A stretch of DNA of 64,000 nt from Pseudomonas wuhanensis (GCF_030687395.1 NZ_CP117430.1:3968001-4032000), one strand, 5' to 3'. Numbered from the stretch's first letter, positions 53,278 through 62,737 are shown. A program made the numbers and translations. Notes: generated by a model from the letters alone, not told the origin.

Positions 53278-54720
53278 TGTCCAGTGGGTCCGGCTGATGT
53301 AGCGCTCATAACGCAGTTCGAAGGCACGCAAGTAACCGCTGTTTTCGAGTTTCTCCAGGGCGTAGGTGCGCGTGGTATTGAGGAAACGGTAGCGCGTCAC
53401 GCCGTTGCCCTGCTCGACCGACAGCAGCGATTTATTCGCCAGACTCTCCACCACGCTGACCAGGTTTGCCGGCAGCAACATCGCGCCACTGATCACGCCA
53501 ATCGCCGCGCCCAGGGTGAACGCCATCTTGAACACCGCCAGCCGCTGCAACACGATCTGTTCCAACGGGCTCAGCCGTTCATAGCTCCAGTCCAGTGCGG
53601 CTTTGAGATTCTGATGCCGTGGCACGGCGGTGCGTCGACCTTGGCTCAACAGCTGAAAACAGTTGCCCAGTTGCGCTTGCAACCCCACCAGCGCCAATGC
53701 ATCGATCTGCGCCGCCGCCAGCTCAATGGCCAGGGGCAAGCCATCCAGCCGACGACAGATTTCACGCACAGCCTTCAGATCCTGTTGGCGCAAGGCAAAC
53801 CCTTGCTGACGGGCTCGGGCGCGGCTGACCAACAGCTGCACCGCTGAATACCCCATGGCCTCGTCCACGCTATAAATCGCCGAGGCTGGCGGCACCGTCA
53901 GGGGCGGTAACCGCAGCAGCGTTTCCCCCGCTGCTCGCAGCGGTTCGCGACTGGTGGCGAGGATCGACAGTCGAGGCGCCGAGGCCAACAGATCGTCCAC
54001 CACTGTCCTGCAACGTTCGAGCAGGTGTTCGCAGTTGTCGAGCACCACCAAGGCATGCCGTTGCGCCAACGCCTTTGCGCCGACATCCAGTTCCAGCGTG
54101 CGCGACAGATGATCGAAAAGCTGCGACGGGTCATCGATGGCCGACAGGTCAACCATCCAGACACCATCCCGATAGTGCTGCAACAGCAACTCGGCCACGC
54201 GCAACGCCACGGTGGTCTTGCCGATGCCGGCGGGGCCGATCAGGGTCATGAAGCGTCGAACCGGCAACTGCCGGACCACACTGCCGACAATCGAGTCGCG
54301 ACCGGTCACAGGTGTAAGCCGGGCAGGCAAGTTGTGTTGAGGCTTGTGCACGGTTTCGACCAGCACCGGCGTGCCCGCCCGATCGTGCTGCACCGGGGCG
54401 ATGAAGCTATAACCGCGCTGGGGAATATTAACGATATAGGGCTGCCCGTTCGGCCCATCGCCGAGCGCTCGACGCAGGGCGGCGATGTGTACGCGCAGGT
54501 TGATCTCTTCGACCACCGAAGTCGGCCAGACGTGGGCAATCAGGGCATCCTTACTGACCACCGCACCGGCGTGCTCGACCAGCACCTGCAAAATTTCCAG
54601 GGCTCGCCCGCCCATGCGCAGTGGCCGATCACCGTCCAGAATCAGCCGCTGATGCAGGTGGAATGCGTAGGGCCCGAACCGCAGCACCGTGTCACTGTTT
54701 ATCTCTCTGAGGTTGTTCAT
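53242..54720 (-). CDS. Paralogous winged-helix/NTPase regulator lacking the TPR tail
   Basis: A 492-residue protein starting MNNLREINSDTVLRFGPYAF. It repeats the winged helix (GRALEILQVLVEHAGAVVSKDALIAHVW ... PQRGYSFIAP) and the NTPase of its neighbour, with Walker A GPAGIGKTTVALR and ALVVLDNCEHLLE. It ends soon after TYALEKLENSGYLRAFE, where the 934-residue paralogue continues into TPR repeats. The two genes converge and overlap by 36 bases at their 3' ends. It looks like a shorter, self-contained family member or a truncated one. Confidence 0.85.
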   Translation of the reverse strand: MNNLREINSDTVLRFGPYAFHLHQRLILDGDRPLRMGGRALEILQVLVEHAGAVVSKDALIAHVWPTSVVEEINLRVHIAALRRALGDGPNGQPYIVNIPQRGYSFIAPVQHDRAGTPVLVETVHKPQHNLPARLTPVTGRDSIVGSVVRQLPVRRFMTLIGPAGIGKTTVALRVAELLLQHYRDGVWMVDLSAIDDPSQLFDHLSRTLELDVGAKALAQRHALVVLDNCEHLLERCRTVVDDLLASAPRLSILATSREPLRAAGETLLRLPPLTVPPASAIYSVDEAMGYSAVQLLVSRARARQQGFALRQQDLKAVREICRRLDGLPLAIELAAAQIDALALVGLQAQLGNCFQLLSQGRRTAVPRHQNLKAALDWSYERLSPLEQIVLQRLAVFKMAFTLGAAIGVISGAMLLPANLVSVVESLANKSLLSVEQGNGVTRYRFLNTTRTYALEKLENSGYLRAFELRYERYISRTHWTSVGQVVLQFVE

Positions 54721-54905
54721 GCACGTTCATACGCTGAAAACCTGGCTCGGTTCAAGGAACTGCAAGCTCCATCGAACCCGCCCATCCAGGCTCCCGCACC
54801 TCCAAAAAAAGAGTTCACGGGTATCTTGGCAGGCATGGGTGACGGTACAACGGCCATGGGAGGAGCATCACGGCCATCGCGGTGCGCACGACGGACAACA
54901 GCGCG

Positions 54906-55856
54906 TTAACTGAACTGCTCGCGATACTGGGTGGGCGTCAGGCCGAGCTTTTCACTGAACAGAAAACGCATGTGCCGCACGCTGCCGAAGCCACTTTTAT
55001 AGGCCACGGTCTTGAGCGGAAGGTCGCTGGTTTCCAGCAGATTCCTGGCGTGATCGATACGCGCGCTTTGCAGAAACTCCATCGGCGTCATGTTCAGTTC
55101 CCGGGCAAAAACCCTGGCGAAGTGCCGCGCGCTCATGTTCACCAGACTGGCCATGCGCTCGATGCTGAATGCTTCGTCGAGGTGTTCGAGCACATGGTTC
55201 TGCACTCGAGTGATCGGCGTTTCCTGGGGAGCCACCGCCGCCATCAACGGACTGAATTGCGCCTGTCCGCCCTGGCGTTTCATCACCACCAGCAACACCT
55301 TGGCGACGTCCTGAGCGACTTTCTTGCCGTGGTCCTGGGCAACCACCGCCAGCGCAAGATCGATGCCGGCGGTGACACCGCCGGAGGTGATGAGATTGCG
55401 GTCCTGCACGAAAATCTGATCAGTCTCGACGGTGGCCTTGGGGAAGCCCTTGATCAGACGCTCGGTGTAATGCCAGTGAGTGGTCACGCGATAGCCGTCC
55501 AGCAATCCGGCATGCCCGAGCACGAACGCGCCGGTGCAGATCGAACCATAACGGTTTGCCCGGGTGACGGCGCCCTTGAGCCAGCCGAGCAGCGGCGGAT
55601 GCCTTTCGTTGTAGGCCCCCGGCCCGCCCGGCACCAGCAATAAGTCGTAGCCCTCGTTCGCCTGATCGATGTGCAGATCGGCCTGGACATTGACGCCGTT
55701 GGAGGCCCGCAACGCGCCATGCTCGGTGCCGATGGTCGCCAGCTCGTAACGGTCCGCGGGTTGCAGATAACGATTGGCGATGGAAAACACCTCCATGGGA
55801 CCGGCCATGTCGAGCAGAAGAAAGTCGGGGAACAGCACCATTGCCACGGTTTTCAT
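54906..55856 (-). CDS. GlxA-family (DJ-1/PfpI plus AraC) transcriptional regulator
   Basis: A 316-residue regulator starting MKTVAMVLFPDFLLLDMAGP. Residues 1-185 are a DJ-1/PfpI-like amidotransferase fold (LLLVPGGPGAY, SICTGAFVLGHAGLLDG with the nucleophile-elbow Cys). Residues 215-316 are an AraC double HTH (FSIERMASLVNMSARHFARVFARELNMTPMEFLQSARIDHARNLL ... YKSGFGSVRHMRFLFSEKLGLTPTQYR). It is divergent from the pirin gene with REP sequence between. The ligand is unknown. Confidence 0.92.
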   Translation of the reverse strand: MKTVAMVLFPDFLLLDMAGPMEVFSIANRYLQPADRYELATIGTEHGALRASNGVNVQADLHIDQANEGYDLLLVPGGPGAYNERHPPLLGWLKGAVTRANRYGSICTGAFVLGHAGLLDGYRVTTHWHYTERLIKGFPKATVETDQIFVQDRNLITSGGVTAGIDLALAVVAQDHGKKVAQDVAKVLLVVMKRQGGQAQFSPLMAAVAPQETPITRVQNHVLEHLDEAFSIERMASLVNMSARHFARVFARELNMTPMEFLQSARIDHARNLLETSDLPLKTVAYKSGFGSVRHMRFLFSEKLGLTPTQYREQFS

Positions 55857-55912
55857 GGGTTCAGGGTCACTAAAAGAGAACTGTTTAATACCATTGCGCC
55901 GAACACCAAACC

Positions 55913-56005
55913 CTTGTGGGAGCGAGCCTGCTCGCGATAGCGGTTTCACACTCACGATGATGGTGACTATAAGACCGCTATCGCGAGCAGGCTCGCTCCC
56001 ACAAG
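55913..56005. repeat. REP pair (perfect inverted repeat)
   Basis: Arms 55913-55943 and 55975-56005 are exact 31-base inverted copies (CTTGTGGGAGCGAGCCTGCT at the outer end) with a 31-base spacer. They form a strong hairpin between the divergent GlxA and pirin genes. Confidence 0.92.
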
Positions 56006-56178
56006 TATTGCGCCCGGCATTATGGCCAAGTGTAACAATAAGGATACATGAACCTGTTCATATGACTGTCAACCTGTACGAGACAGTATTTCAATTTTCA
56101 TCTACTTATTGCACTAACCGGTAAACATTAACCTTCTCCTCACTCGGACGAATTCACGTCCTGACAGGAGATTTCATT

Positions 56179-56901
56179 ATGCTGACCCTTCGTAAAGCTT
56201 CGGATCGCGGCGCGGCCAATCACGGTTGGTTGAAGTCGTTCCACACCTTTTCTTTCGCCAACTACCGTAACCCACGGGAGCAGGGTTTTTCCGACCTGCT
56301 GGTGATCAACGACGACCGCGTGGCCGCTGGCAAAGGCTTTGGCCAGCACCCGCACCGCGACATGGAAATTTTCTCCTATGTGCTCGAAGGTGCGCTGGAA
56401 CACAAGGACACTTTGGGTACCGGCTCGGTGATCCGCCCCGGCGATGTGCAATTGATGAGCGCTGGCAGTGGCGTGGCGCACAGTGAATACAATCACTCCT
56501 CGACACGCCCGGTGCACTTCCTGCAAATCTGGATTGTGCCGGACGTCAGCGGCGCCAAACCGCGCTACCAGCAAGAGCACTTCAGCCCGCAGAAAAAACG
56601 CGGACGCTTGCAACTGATCATCTCCCCTGACGGGGCCAACGGTTCGCTGAAAGTCCGGCAGGATGCGCGGGTGTATGCCGGCCTGATCGACGGCAAGGAA
56701 AGCGCCACGCTGGAACTGGCTGCCAATCGCTATGCCTACGTGCATGTTGCGCGGGGTAGTGTCGAGTTGAACGGCATGTCGTTGCAGGAAGGCGATGGTG
56801 TGCGGGTTCGCGAAGAACAGGTACTGACCTTAAGCAACGGCGTGGATGCCGAGGTGCTGGTGTTTGACTTGCGGCCGCAGGAATTGCCGGAAATGCCGTG
56901 A
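56179..56901 (+). CDS. Pirin-family protein (quercetin 2,3-dioxygenase-like)
   Basis: A 240-residue bicupin starting MLTLRKASDRGAANHGWLKS, with AGGAG eight bases upstream. Metal ligands of the N-terminal cupin are visible in HTFSFANY, GFGQHPHRDMEIFSYVLEGALEHKD (His-x-His and Glu) and GSGVAHSEYNHS. The C-terminal cupin is degenerate, as usual. YhhW-type pirins oxidise quercetin in vitro; their physiological substrate is unclear. Confidence 0.92.
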   Translation: MLTLRKASDRGAANHGWLKSFHTFSFANYRNPREQGFSDLLVINDDRVAAGKGFGQHPHRDMEIFSYVLEGALEHKDTLGTGSVIRPGDVQLMSAGSGVAHSEYNHSSTRPVHFLQIWIVPDVSGAKPRYQQEHFSPQKKRGRLQLIISPDGANGSLKVRQDARVYAGLIDGKESATLELAANRYAYVHVARGSVELNGMSLQEGDGVRVREEQVLTLSNGVDAEVLVFDLRPQELPEMP

Positions 56902-56913
56902 ATCCCCATACCT

Positions 56914-56942
56914 TGTGGCGAGGGGCTTGCCCCCTCGCCACA
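56914..56942. terminator. Hairpin between convergent genes
   Basis: A stem TGTGGCGAGGGG / CCCCTCGCCACA with a very short loop (56914-56942) lies between the pirin stop and the exporter stop. It is probably a bidirectional transcript end or a single short REP; there is no long T-run. Confidence 0.6.
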
Positions 56943-56962
56943 TTCCTCATGAAACCTTCAAG

Positions 56963-58774
56963 TTACCGATAACCACGAGCCTGCACGCTGAACAACTGCG
57001 CATAGCGCCCGCCCGCCGCGACCAGGCTGTCGTGATCGCCTCGCTCAAGGATCGAACCCTGGTCCAGCACGATGATGTGATCGGCATTACGCACACTGGA
57101 AAAGCGGTGAGAAATCAGCAACGTCATGCGGTCTTCAGTGTGTTGACTGAAATGCTCGAACACCGCCGCTTCCGCCGCCGGGTCCAGGGCCGAGGTCGGT
57201 TCATCCAGAATCAGGATATCGGCGTCGCGGCGCATGTAGGCGCGAGACAAGGCGATTTTTTGCCATTGCCCACCGGACAACTCCTGCCCACCGGCAAACC
57301 ACCGTCCTAATTGGGTAGCGTAACCGCGATCCAGACGCTCGATAAAGGGCGCGGCCATGCCCTCGGCGGCCGCTTGCTGCCAACGCGCTTGATCGTTGAA
57401 CGCCAGGGTATCGCCCACGCCGATGTTCTCGCCCACGGAGAACTGGTAGCGAATGTAGTCCTGGAAGATCACGCCGATGCGCCGTCTCAGTGCCTCTTCG
57501 TCCCAGGACTGCAAATCGCTGCCATCCAGCAGAATACGGCCCTGGTCGGGGCGATACAGCCGGGTCAGCAACTTGATCAGCGTGGTTTTGCCCGAACCGT
57601 TTTCCCCCACCAGCGCGACACTGTGTCCGGGCATCAGGTGCAAATCGATGCCCTGCAAAGCGGCGCGACTCGCCCCCGGATAACGGAAACCGACATTCTC
57701 GAAACGCACACCATCGCCGGGCGCTGTGCCCACGGTGAGGCTTCCGCTATCGGCAATAACCGGCTCGGCCAAATACTCGTAGAGGCTCGACAGGTAAAGG
57801 CCATCCTCGTAGAGACCACTGATCGCGCTCAAGCTGCTGCTCACCGCGGCCTGCCCCTGCTTGAACAGCACCAGGTACATGGTCATTTGCCCAAGGGTAA
57901 TATTGCCGTGAACGGTATCGATCACGATCCAGGCATAGGCCAGATAAAACGCAGCGGTGCCCAGCAATCCCAGGACAAAACCCCAGCCATCGCGACGCAG
58001 CGTCAGGCGCCGGTCTTCGGCATAGAGACGAGCAAACGTGTCCCGATAACGCTTCAACAGCAGTGGCGCGAAGCCGAACAGCTTCACCTCTTTGATATAG
58101 CCCTCATGGGAGAGCAGCGTCTCGATGTAATTCTGCTGCCGACTCTCCGGCGCCCGGCGCGTGAACAGCCGAAAGGCATCCCCGGAAAAGTGCGCTTCTG
58201 CAAAGAACACCGGCAACGCCCCAACCACCAGCAACACCAGCGCCCACGGCGAAAAGTGCACCAGTAACACGCCGAAGCTGATCAACACGATCAGGTTCTG
58301 GATCAGCCCCAGCGACTTCATCACCAGCGCCAGCGGCCGGGTCGATGCCTCGCGCCGCACCCGTACCAGCTTGTCGTAGAACTCCGAATTCTCGAACTGA
58401 ACCAACGATAACGTCTGGGCCTTCTCCAGGATCATCGTGTTGACCTTCTGCCCCAACTGCACCCGCAACAGCGATTGCTGAACCGACAGTGCGCGCTGTG
58501 TCCCGGACAGCAACGCAAGCACGCCCGCTTCGAACAGTACATAGCGCACAACCGGCCATAACGGCGCATTGCCCTGTTGGGCGTGCAACTGCATGGCGGT
58601 GACTACGGCGTCGACAATCCGCTGCCCCAGCCAGGCTGCCAGCGCCGGCAACACACCGGCAATCAGAGTCGCCAGTACCAGCCCCAGAAACAGCCCACGG
58701 GACGTTCCCCAGACCAGCAACAAGGCACGTCTCGCCTGGTCGAGCAAAGAGGCGAAGCGGGTAAGGACGGGCAT
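56963..58774 (-). CDS. ABC exporter (fused TM and ATPase domains)
   Basis: A 603-residue half-transporter starting MPVLTRFASLLDQARRALLL; a longer frame to 58813 has no better SD. Six TM helices lie within about 1-315 (GLFLGLVLATLIAGVLPALAAW, YVLFEAGVLALLSGT, WALVLLVVGALPVFF, GFVLGLLGTAAFYLAYAWI). The ATPase begins VRFENVGFRYPGASRAALQG: Walker A GENGSGKTTLIK, Q loop FQDYIRY, signature LSGGQWQKIALSRAY, Walker B ILILDEPTSALD and H loop LISHRFSSVRN. It would work as a homodimer; the substrate is unknown. Confidence 0.93.
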   Translation of the reverse strand: MPVLTRFASLLDQARRALLLVWGTSRGLFLGLVLATLIAGVLPALAAWLGQRIVDAVVTAMQLHAQQGNAPLWPVVRYVLFEAGVLALLSGTQRALSVQQSLLRVQLGQKVNTMILEKAQTLSLVQFENSEFYDKLVRVRREASTRPLALVMKSLGLIQNLIVLISFGVLLVHFSPWALVLLVVGALPVFFAEAHFSGDAFRLFTRRAPESRQQNYIETLLSHEGYIKEVKLFGFAPLLLKRYRDTFARLYAEDRRLTLRRDGWGFVLGLLGTAAFYLAYAWIVIDTVHGNITLGQMTMYLVLFKQGQAAVSSSLSAISGLYEDGLYLSSLYEYLAEPVIADSGSLTVGTAPGDGVRFENVGFRYPGASRAALQGIDLHLMPGHSVALVGENGSGKTTLIKLLTRLYRPDQGRILLDGSDLQSWDEEALRRRIGVIFQDYIRYQFSVGENIGVGDTLAFNDQARWQQAAAEGMAAPFIERLDRGYATQLGRWFAGGQELSGGQWQKIALSRAYMRRDADILILDEPTSALDPAAEAAVFEHFSQHTEDRMTLLISHRFSSVRNADHIIVLDQGSILERGDHDSLVAAGGRYAQLFSVQARGYR

Positions 58775-59018
58775 AGGGCAACGGACTCGGTGGCGGATGT
58801 CAGAGGAGCGCACACGTTCTACAGTACGTGGAATGAGCCATCCACTCTACGGGGATATGACGCGATAAGGCTGGCCTCGCCCATCGTAAAAACATCTAAA
58901 AAAACACCCTCATTCGCTACGTTTTAGCGCTTTGCTATGGGGAGTCAATGCCCATCGATATTCGAGGATGAACCTGAACGTCCAGCCGATGTGCCCTCTC
59001 CATAACCGGGAGCAAAAC

Positions 59019-59471
59019 GTGAAAATCAATCCCTACCTGATCTTCAACGGCGACTGCGAGGCCGCTTTCACGTTCTACGCCCAAAGCCTGCCAGGCCAGA
59101 TAGAAGTCATGATGACCTTCGGCGAAACTCCGGCTCGCGATCATGTTCCAACCGACTGTCATAACCTGATCATCCATACGCGGCTGCTGGTCGCAGACCA
59201 GGCAATCATGGGGTCGGACACCACACCTGATCGCCCCACCACCAAGATGAGCGGTTGTTCGGTTTCGTTGAATGTCGACAGTGTGGCGCAGGCAGAGCGG
59301 GTGTTTGCTGCATTGGCAGAAGGCGGCAGTATTCAAATGCCGCTGGAGGCGACGTTCTGGGCGGCACGTTTCGGGATGCTGGTCGATCGGTTTGGCGTGG
59401 CGTGGCGTGGATGGTTAATTGCGAAAAGGATCAGTGACCGGGCTCCTCCCCGGTTAGTACACAAAATTTAA
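59019..59471 (+). CDS. VOC-family (PhnB-like) protein with frameshifted C-terminus
   Basis: A 150-residue protein with GTG start (VKINPYLIFNGDCEAAFTFYAQ), GGGAG six bases upstream. PhnB/VOC features are the opening strand, GHNLII-like DCHNLIIHTRLLVADQAIMGSD, and TFWAARFGMLVDRFGVAW. In relatives the end reads FG..WM(V/I)N. Here the frame passes three GGCGT units (59394-59408) and ends in an unrelated tail. In the frame shifted by five bases the sequence reads AWMVNCEKDQ and stops. One GGCGT unit seems to have been added, changing the last few residues only. Confidence 0.8.
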   Translation: MKINPYLIFNGDCEAAFTFYAQSLPGQIEVMMTFGETPARDHVPTDCHNLIIHTRLLVADQAIMGSDTTPDRPTTKMSGCSVSLNVDSVAQAERVFAALAEGGSIQMPLEATFWAARFGMLVDRFGVAWRGWLIAKRISDRAPPRLVHKI

Positions 59472-60035
59472 TGGCTCTTTAATATCAACTTTGGGGATTT
59501 TTTTCAATCGCCAAACAGAATAACTACACGCTCACAAATTCCCCCTTGACATAAATATTACGAATATAATGCCAAATAACTCAATTAATATAGTCTCCCT
59601 TTCATTCGCCCTAAAAAGAGGCGAACGCTGCACTGATCGCCCCCCCGACGTGCACCTACATCACCCTAGAACACCGTGGAATATCCTTATAAATCAAATC
59701 CAATTTTCAAAAATTCGGACATCCGCACAGTTCATACGCAAGACTCCTCAGTTGTGCTTCGTCCTGCAGCCAGATGGGCAGTTAGCCATCGCATCTGTGT
59801 TTTTCATAGAAAAGTCAACCTAAAGAGCCTAGTCCGACTGAAAGGGGGCGTAACTAAGCCCGATATCACAGAAACAAATGGGCTTAAGCCTCGGCATTTG
59901 CCTATGTCATTGAATCAGCTGAAACTACTGAGCATGGAGTGACGTGTGTTCACGACGGGAAATGTTATAAAAAGTCAGATAACGTCAGTATTTTGTGTAT
60001 TAAGATTGCAATGCCAGCACATATGAGTAATTTAC
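59472..60035. other. AT-rich intergenic region without recognisable gene
   Basis: About 560 bases of low GC between the VOC gene and the first regulator-like gene. The short open frames here have no family resemblance and poor starts. It probably contains the promoter for the following genes and may mark the edge of an acquired segment. Confidence 0.5.
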
Positions 60036-60767
60036 ATGATGAGCACTGAGAGCAAAATCGAAAATAGCCAGAGGGGTATTCTCGCTATTGGGCGCACTTG
60101 GCGCTCGACAGAGAAACTTCGACAATTATTTGTACCTAATTTCACACATGTTTATACATTAGATTATCCAAACCCGCCAAGCCTGGATATCGAAACGCAA
60201 ACACTCGATACCGTACTGATTGATATTGAAAGCCCCTCCATCCTTAATGACTGCCTGGCGCTGATCAAGAAGTTACGTACGAATCCGACAGAACTGGCCA
60301 TTATTGTTGCAATCAACTATCGCTCTCCGCAAACCAAGATTGAATGTTACTTGGCCGGAGCCGATCACTGCATCAATGTACCTAACGATCAGGATGAAAA
60401 AGCCAGGTTACTCTCAGAGTTGTTCGAAACTCCTGAATGGCAGCCCAGCGTCAAGTTGACCCTGGACCAAACATGCCTGCACTTATACAACGATGAATAC
60501 AAACTGGATCTGGCCTATCAGGAAATGAAAGCCCTGGATGCGCTTATTAACGCAGAAGGTAATATTCTGCACCATGACTGCATGGCCGAATCCATGGGCT
60601 TAAATATAAAACTCTACGACTCACGCGTCTTGGAGAAATCCATAAGCCGGCTTCGAAACAAAATCAAAAAACACTTTGGCGTTAACATCATTCACAGTGT
60701 TCGCGGTTATGGCTATCGACTGCTTCGAGGGGTCGTATCAGTCAATCAGGCAAACTTTCACTCTTAA
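60036..60767 (+). CDS. Atypical response-regulator-like protein with OmpR-type winged helix
   Basis: A 243-residue protein starting MMSTESKIENSQRGILAIGR. Residues 14-130 look like a degenerate receiver: VLIDIESP keeps an Asp at the phosphorylation place, but the N-terminal acidic pair is missing (AIGRTW) and the conserved Lys is not seen. Residues 150-235 are an OmpR-type winged helix (YQEMKALDALINAEGNILHHD ... SISRLRNKIKKHFGVNIIHSVRGYGYRLL). It may bind DNA without phosphorylation. The gene is AT-richer than the flanks and precedes an EAL-like gene by 9 bases. Confidence 0.78.
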   Translation: MMSTESKIENSQRGILAIGRTWRSTEKLRQLFVPNFTHVYTLDYPNPPSLDIETQTLDTVLIDIESPSILNDCLALIKKLRTNPTELAIIVAINYRSPQTKIECYLAGADHCINVPNDQDEKARLLSELFETPEWQPSVKLTLDQTCLHLYNDEYKLDLAYQEMKALDALINAEGNILHHDCMAESMGLNIKLYDSRVLEKSISRLRNKIKKHFGVNIIHSVRGYGYRLLRGVVSVNQANFHS

Positions 60768-60776
60768 AGGGATTAA

Positions 60777-61535
60777 ATGATGGAGCCCGGCAGGCAAGCT
60801 ATAGTGCACGAAAACTTCGCATTGGTATTCTTCAGGCAATCGATTCTGAAACGAAACGATGAACTGTTCGGCAGCGAAATTTATGCCAAGGCGACCAAAC
60901 AGGAGGCACCTCTGAACAAGGGGTATCAGCAGCTGCATTCCGATCATCCACTGGCGACTTATTACGAAGTCCTGACTCGGATCCAATTGAATGCCCTCTC
61001 ACAGATTGAGGCCATGCCTTCCCATTCCGCACCGGCGCCAAACAAGCTGTTCGTGACCATGAATCAATCTGCTTTATTGGATAAAGCGCTTATCAAGGAA
61101 ATGAACGATGCTCAAGCGATACTCAAAAAGCATGAGCAACAGCTAATTCCCAGTATTAACAGCAGTTCGCTCCTGTCGTTCAACCTGAAAGAAAAAAGAA
61201 CCATTATCAATCACATTCACCTATTAAAAGACAATGGGATCGAGATCGCTTTCGATGGCTATGATTTAAGCGACGACAGCACCGAAAAACTGATCAGCCT
61301 GGCGCTGTTCGATTACATAAAAGTGGACCTGACCAAATCCAACTTCGACATCATGGTCGAAAACAGCCAGGACTTTTTCAACAGGTCTTACGACTGCCTG
61401 AGTGGCATGATCCATGACAGCAAGATCAAATTCGTGGCGGACCGGGTGGAGCACAAAGCACTACACACACTGGCTCGCAGCATGCCCTTCGACTTTTTTC
61501 AGGGGAGGTACTACTCGCCGACCGAGCTTATTTAA
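60777..61535 (+). CDS. Degenerate EAL-domain protein
   Basis: A 252-residue protein starting MMEPGRQAIVHENFALVFFR. The EAL fold can be traced: ALVFFRQSILKRNDELFGSEIYAKA at the place of the E-x-L-x-R strand; LLKDNGIEIAFDGYDL at the place of the DDFG loop; LFDYIKVDLTKSNF; FVADRVEHKALHTL at the AE-x-VE segment; and FDFFQGRYYSPTEL, which keeps QG. Several catalytic residues (the second Asp of DDFG, Glu of AEGVE) are changed, so c-di-GMP hydrolysis is unlikely. It may be a c-di-GMP binder or partner protein. It is flanked by two similar regulators. Confidence 0.7.
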   Translation: MMEPGRQAIVHENFALVFFRQSILKRNDELFGSEIYAKATKQEAPLNKGYQQLHSDHPLATYYEVLTRIQLNALSQIEAMPSHSAPAPNKLFVTMNQSALLDKALIKEMNDAQAILKKHEQQLIPSINSSSLLSFNLKEKRTIINHIHLLKDNGIEIAFDGYDLSDDSTEKLISLALFDYIKVDLTKSNFDIMVENSQDFFNRSYDCLSGMIHDSKIKFVADRVEHKALHTLARSMPFDFFQGRYYSPTELI

Positions 61536-61574
61536 GTTTTGAATAACTTCACCAGACTAGGAAGGAACCTTATT

Positions 61575-62243
61575 GTGAATACTCCGAATAACAGCTTTCT
61601 GATTTTCACCCGTGACCAACTGGCACGACAAGCAATCGAATCGCTTCTCGCGCAACGCCTGTATTTATCCTTTGAAATCGAGTCAGGTAAACTCAGCAGC
61701 GAACGCATCCGAAAGAGTCGATTCACGCACATCCTGCTCGACCAGGCGGACATATCGCTGAGCGATGTCAGTTTCATCCGTAAAAATCAAAAAGATGCGG
61801 AAATCATCCTCATAACGCCCAACGCTGAACCTTCGGAACTTCATCACTTTTCGCACTTCGGTGTTGATGGCTTTCTCAAGAAGCCAGTGGCTGACGACGA
61901 ATTCATCACGGCAGTTAGTCGGGTTAAAGAGTCCCAGGGCAATCCTGATATCTGGTGGTTTAACGCTGACGATCGTACATTGGTCAAAGAAGACATCACT
62001 ATTCCATTGACCGGTACCGAATCGTTAATGCTCACCCAACTGATCCTCAGCGATCGACGGGTAGTCAGAAAAAACGATCTTATTCAACGCATCGATAAAG
62101 ACCCGGAGAACTATAGCGGCCTTGAGATGTGCCTGAGTCGCTTGCAGAAAAAGTTCAAGACGGCAGCCAATGGAGAACGGCTGATCCGCTCGGTCAGAAA
62201 CCGCGGCTATTGCCTCGCACAAAGGATACGCGTCGCTTACTGA
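61575..62243 (+). CDS. Second atypical response-regulator-like winged-helix protein
   Basis: A 222-residue protein with GTG start at 61575 and AAGGAA upstream; a TTG at 61539 is the alternative. Residues 6-115 are a receiver-like fold (FLIFTRDQLARQAIESLL ... HILLDQADISL, with Asp, and FLKKPVADDEF with Lys) but the N-terminal acidic pair is absent. Residues 130-215 form a winged helix (GTESLMLTQLILSDRRVVRKNDLIQRI ... LIRSVRNRGYCLAQRI). It is the third gene of the regulatory trio, likely cotranscribed with the EAL-like gene 39 bases upstream. Confidence 0.75.
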   Translation: MNTPNNSFLIFTRDQLARQAIESLLAQRLYLSFEIESGKLSSERIRKSRFTHILLDQADISLSDVSFIRKNQKDAEIILITPNAEPSELHHFSHFGVDGFLKKPVADDEFITAVSRVKESQGNPDIWWFNADDRTLVKEDITIPLTGTESLMLTQLILSDRRVVRKNDLIQRIDKDPENYSGLEMCLSRLQKKFKTAANGERLIRSVRNRGYCLAQRIRVAY

Positions 62244-62737
62244 TCGAGTGATCGCAAAAATAATAACAATAAATGCGACTCACTGCCCCACCTGATCCAC
62301 CCACACCCATGACCTGCCTCCTTGCACTACACATCCTGATTATCGCCATCAACTCTTCCAGGTATGGCGCCCCGCTCCGCTTCATTCCTCGCCAACACGA
62401 CCAACGTTTATCGAATGCTGCAATTATATAGACGGCTGAGCGATATCTTCCAAACAAAAGAGCACGTCCTTTTATAACAAGGCCGCCAAAGGCATGGCCG
62501 TTATAATTCGTCAGAGACCCACAAAGATTTAGGTACTAGTATAAAAACTGGACACTGAGACAACCGTATCAGCTGACTTGAAAACAAAGCTTGGATGGCC
62601 AGCCATAAGCCCCGTTATTCCCTTCTAATAATAAAAACATTTCCTGACTGACGCGCTCGCTCAGCCTTTGCGCGTGGCTGCCATTTATTAACCGTCGACT
62701 GATACACAACGTGGCGCAGGCCCGAGGAATACCGCGA
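62244..62737 (+). promoter_or_regulatory. Intergenic region upstream of the second EPS locus
   Basis: About 490 bases. A TATAAA-like stretch (near 62538-62545) could be part of a promoter but has no recognisable -35. The ribosome binding site for the next gene is GAGGA at about 62725-62729. No coding frame was accepted. Confidence 0.45.

Noticed and set aside
54727..54909. Fragment reading SYAENLARFKELQAPSNPPI in one frame
   Set aside because: Looks protein-like but has no start codon, joins an antisense shadow of the regulator gene, and has no family; possibly a remnant but not supportable.
59569..59942. Short open frames in the AT-rich gap before the regulatory trio
   Set aside because: No ribosome binding site, no recognisable domain and random-looking composition.
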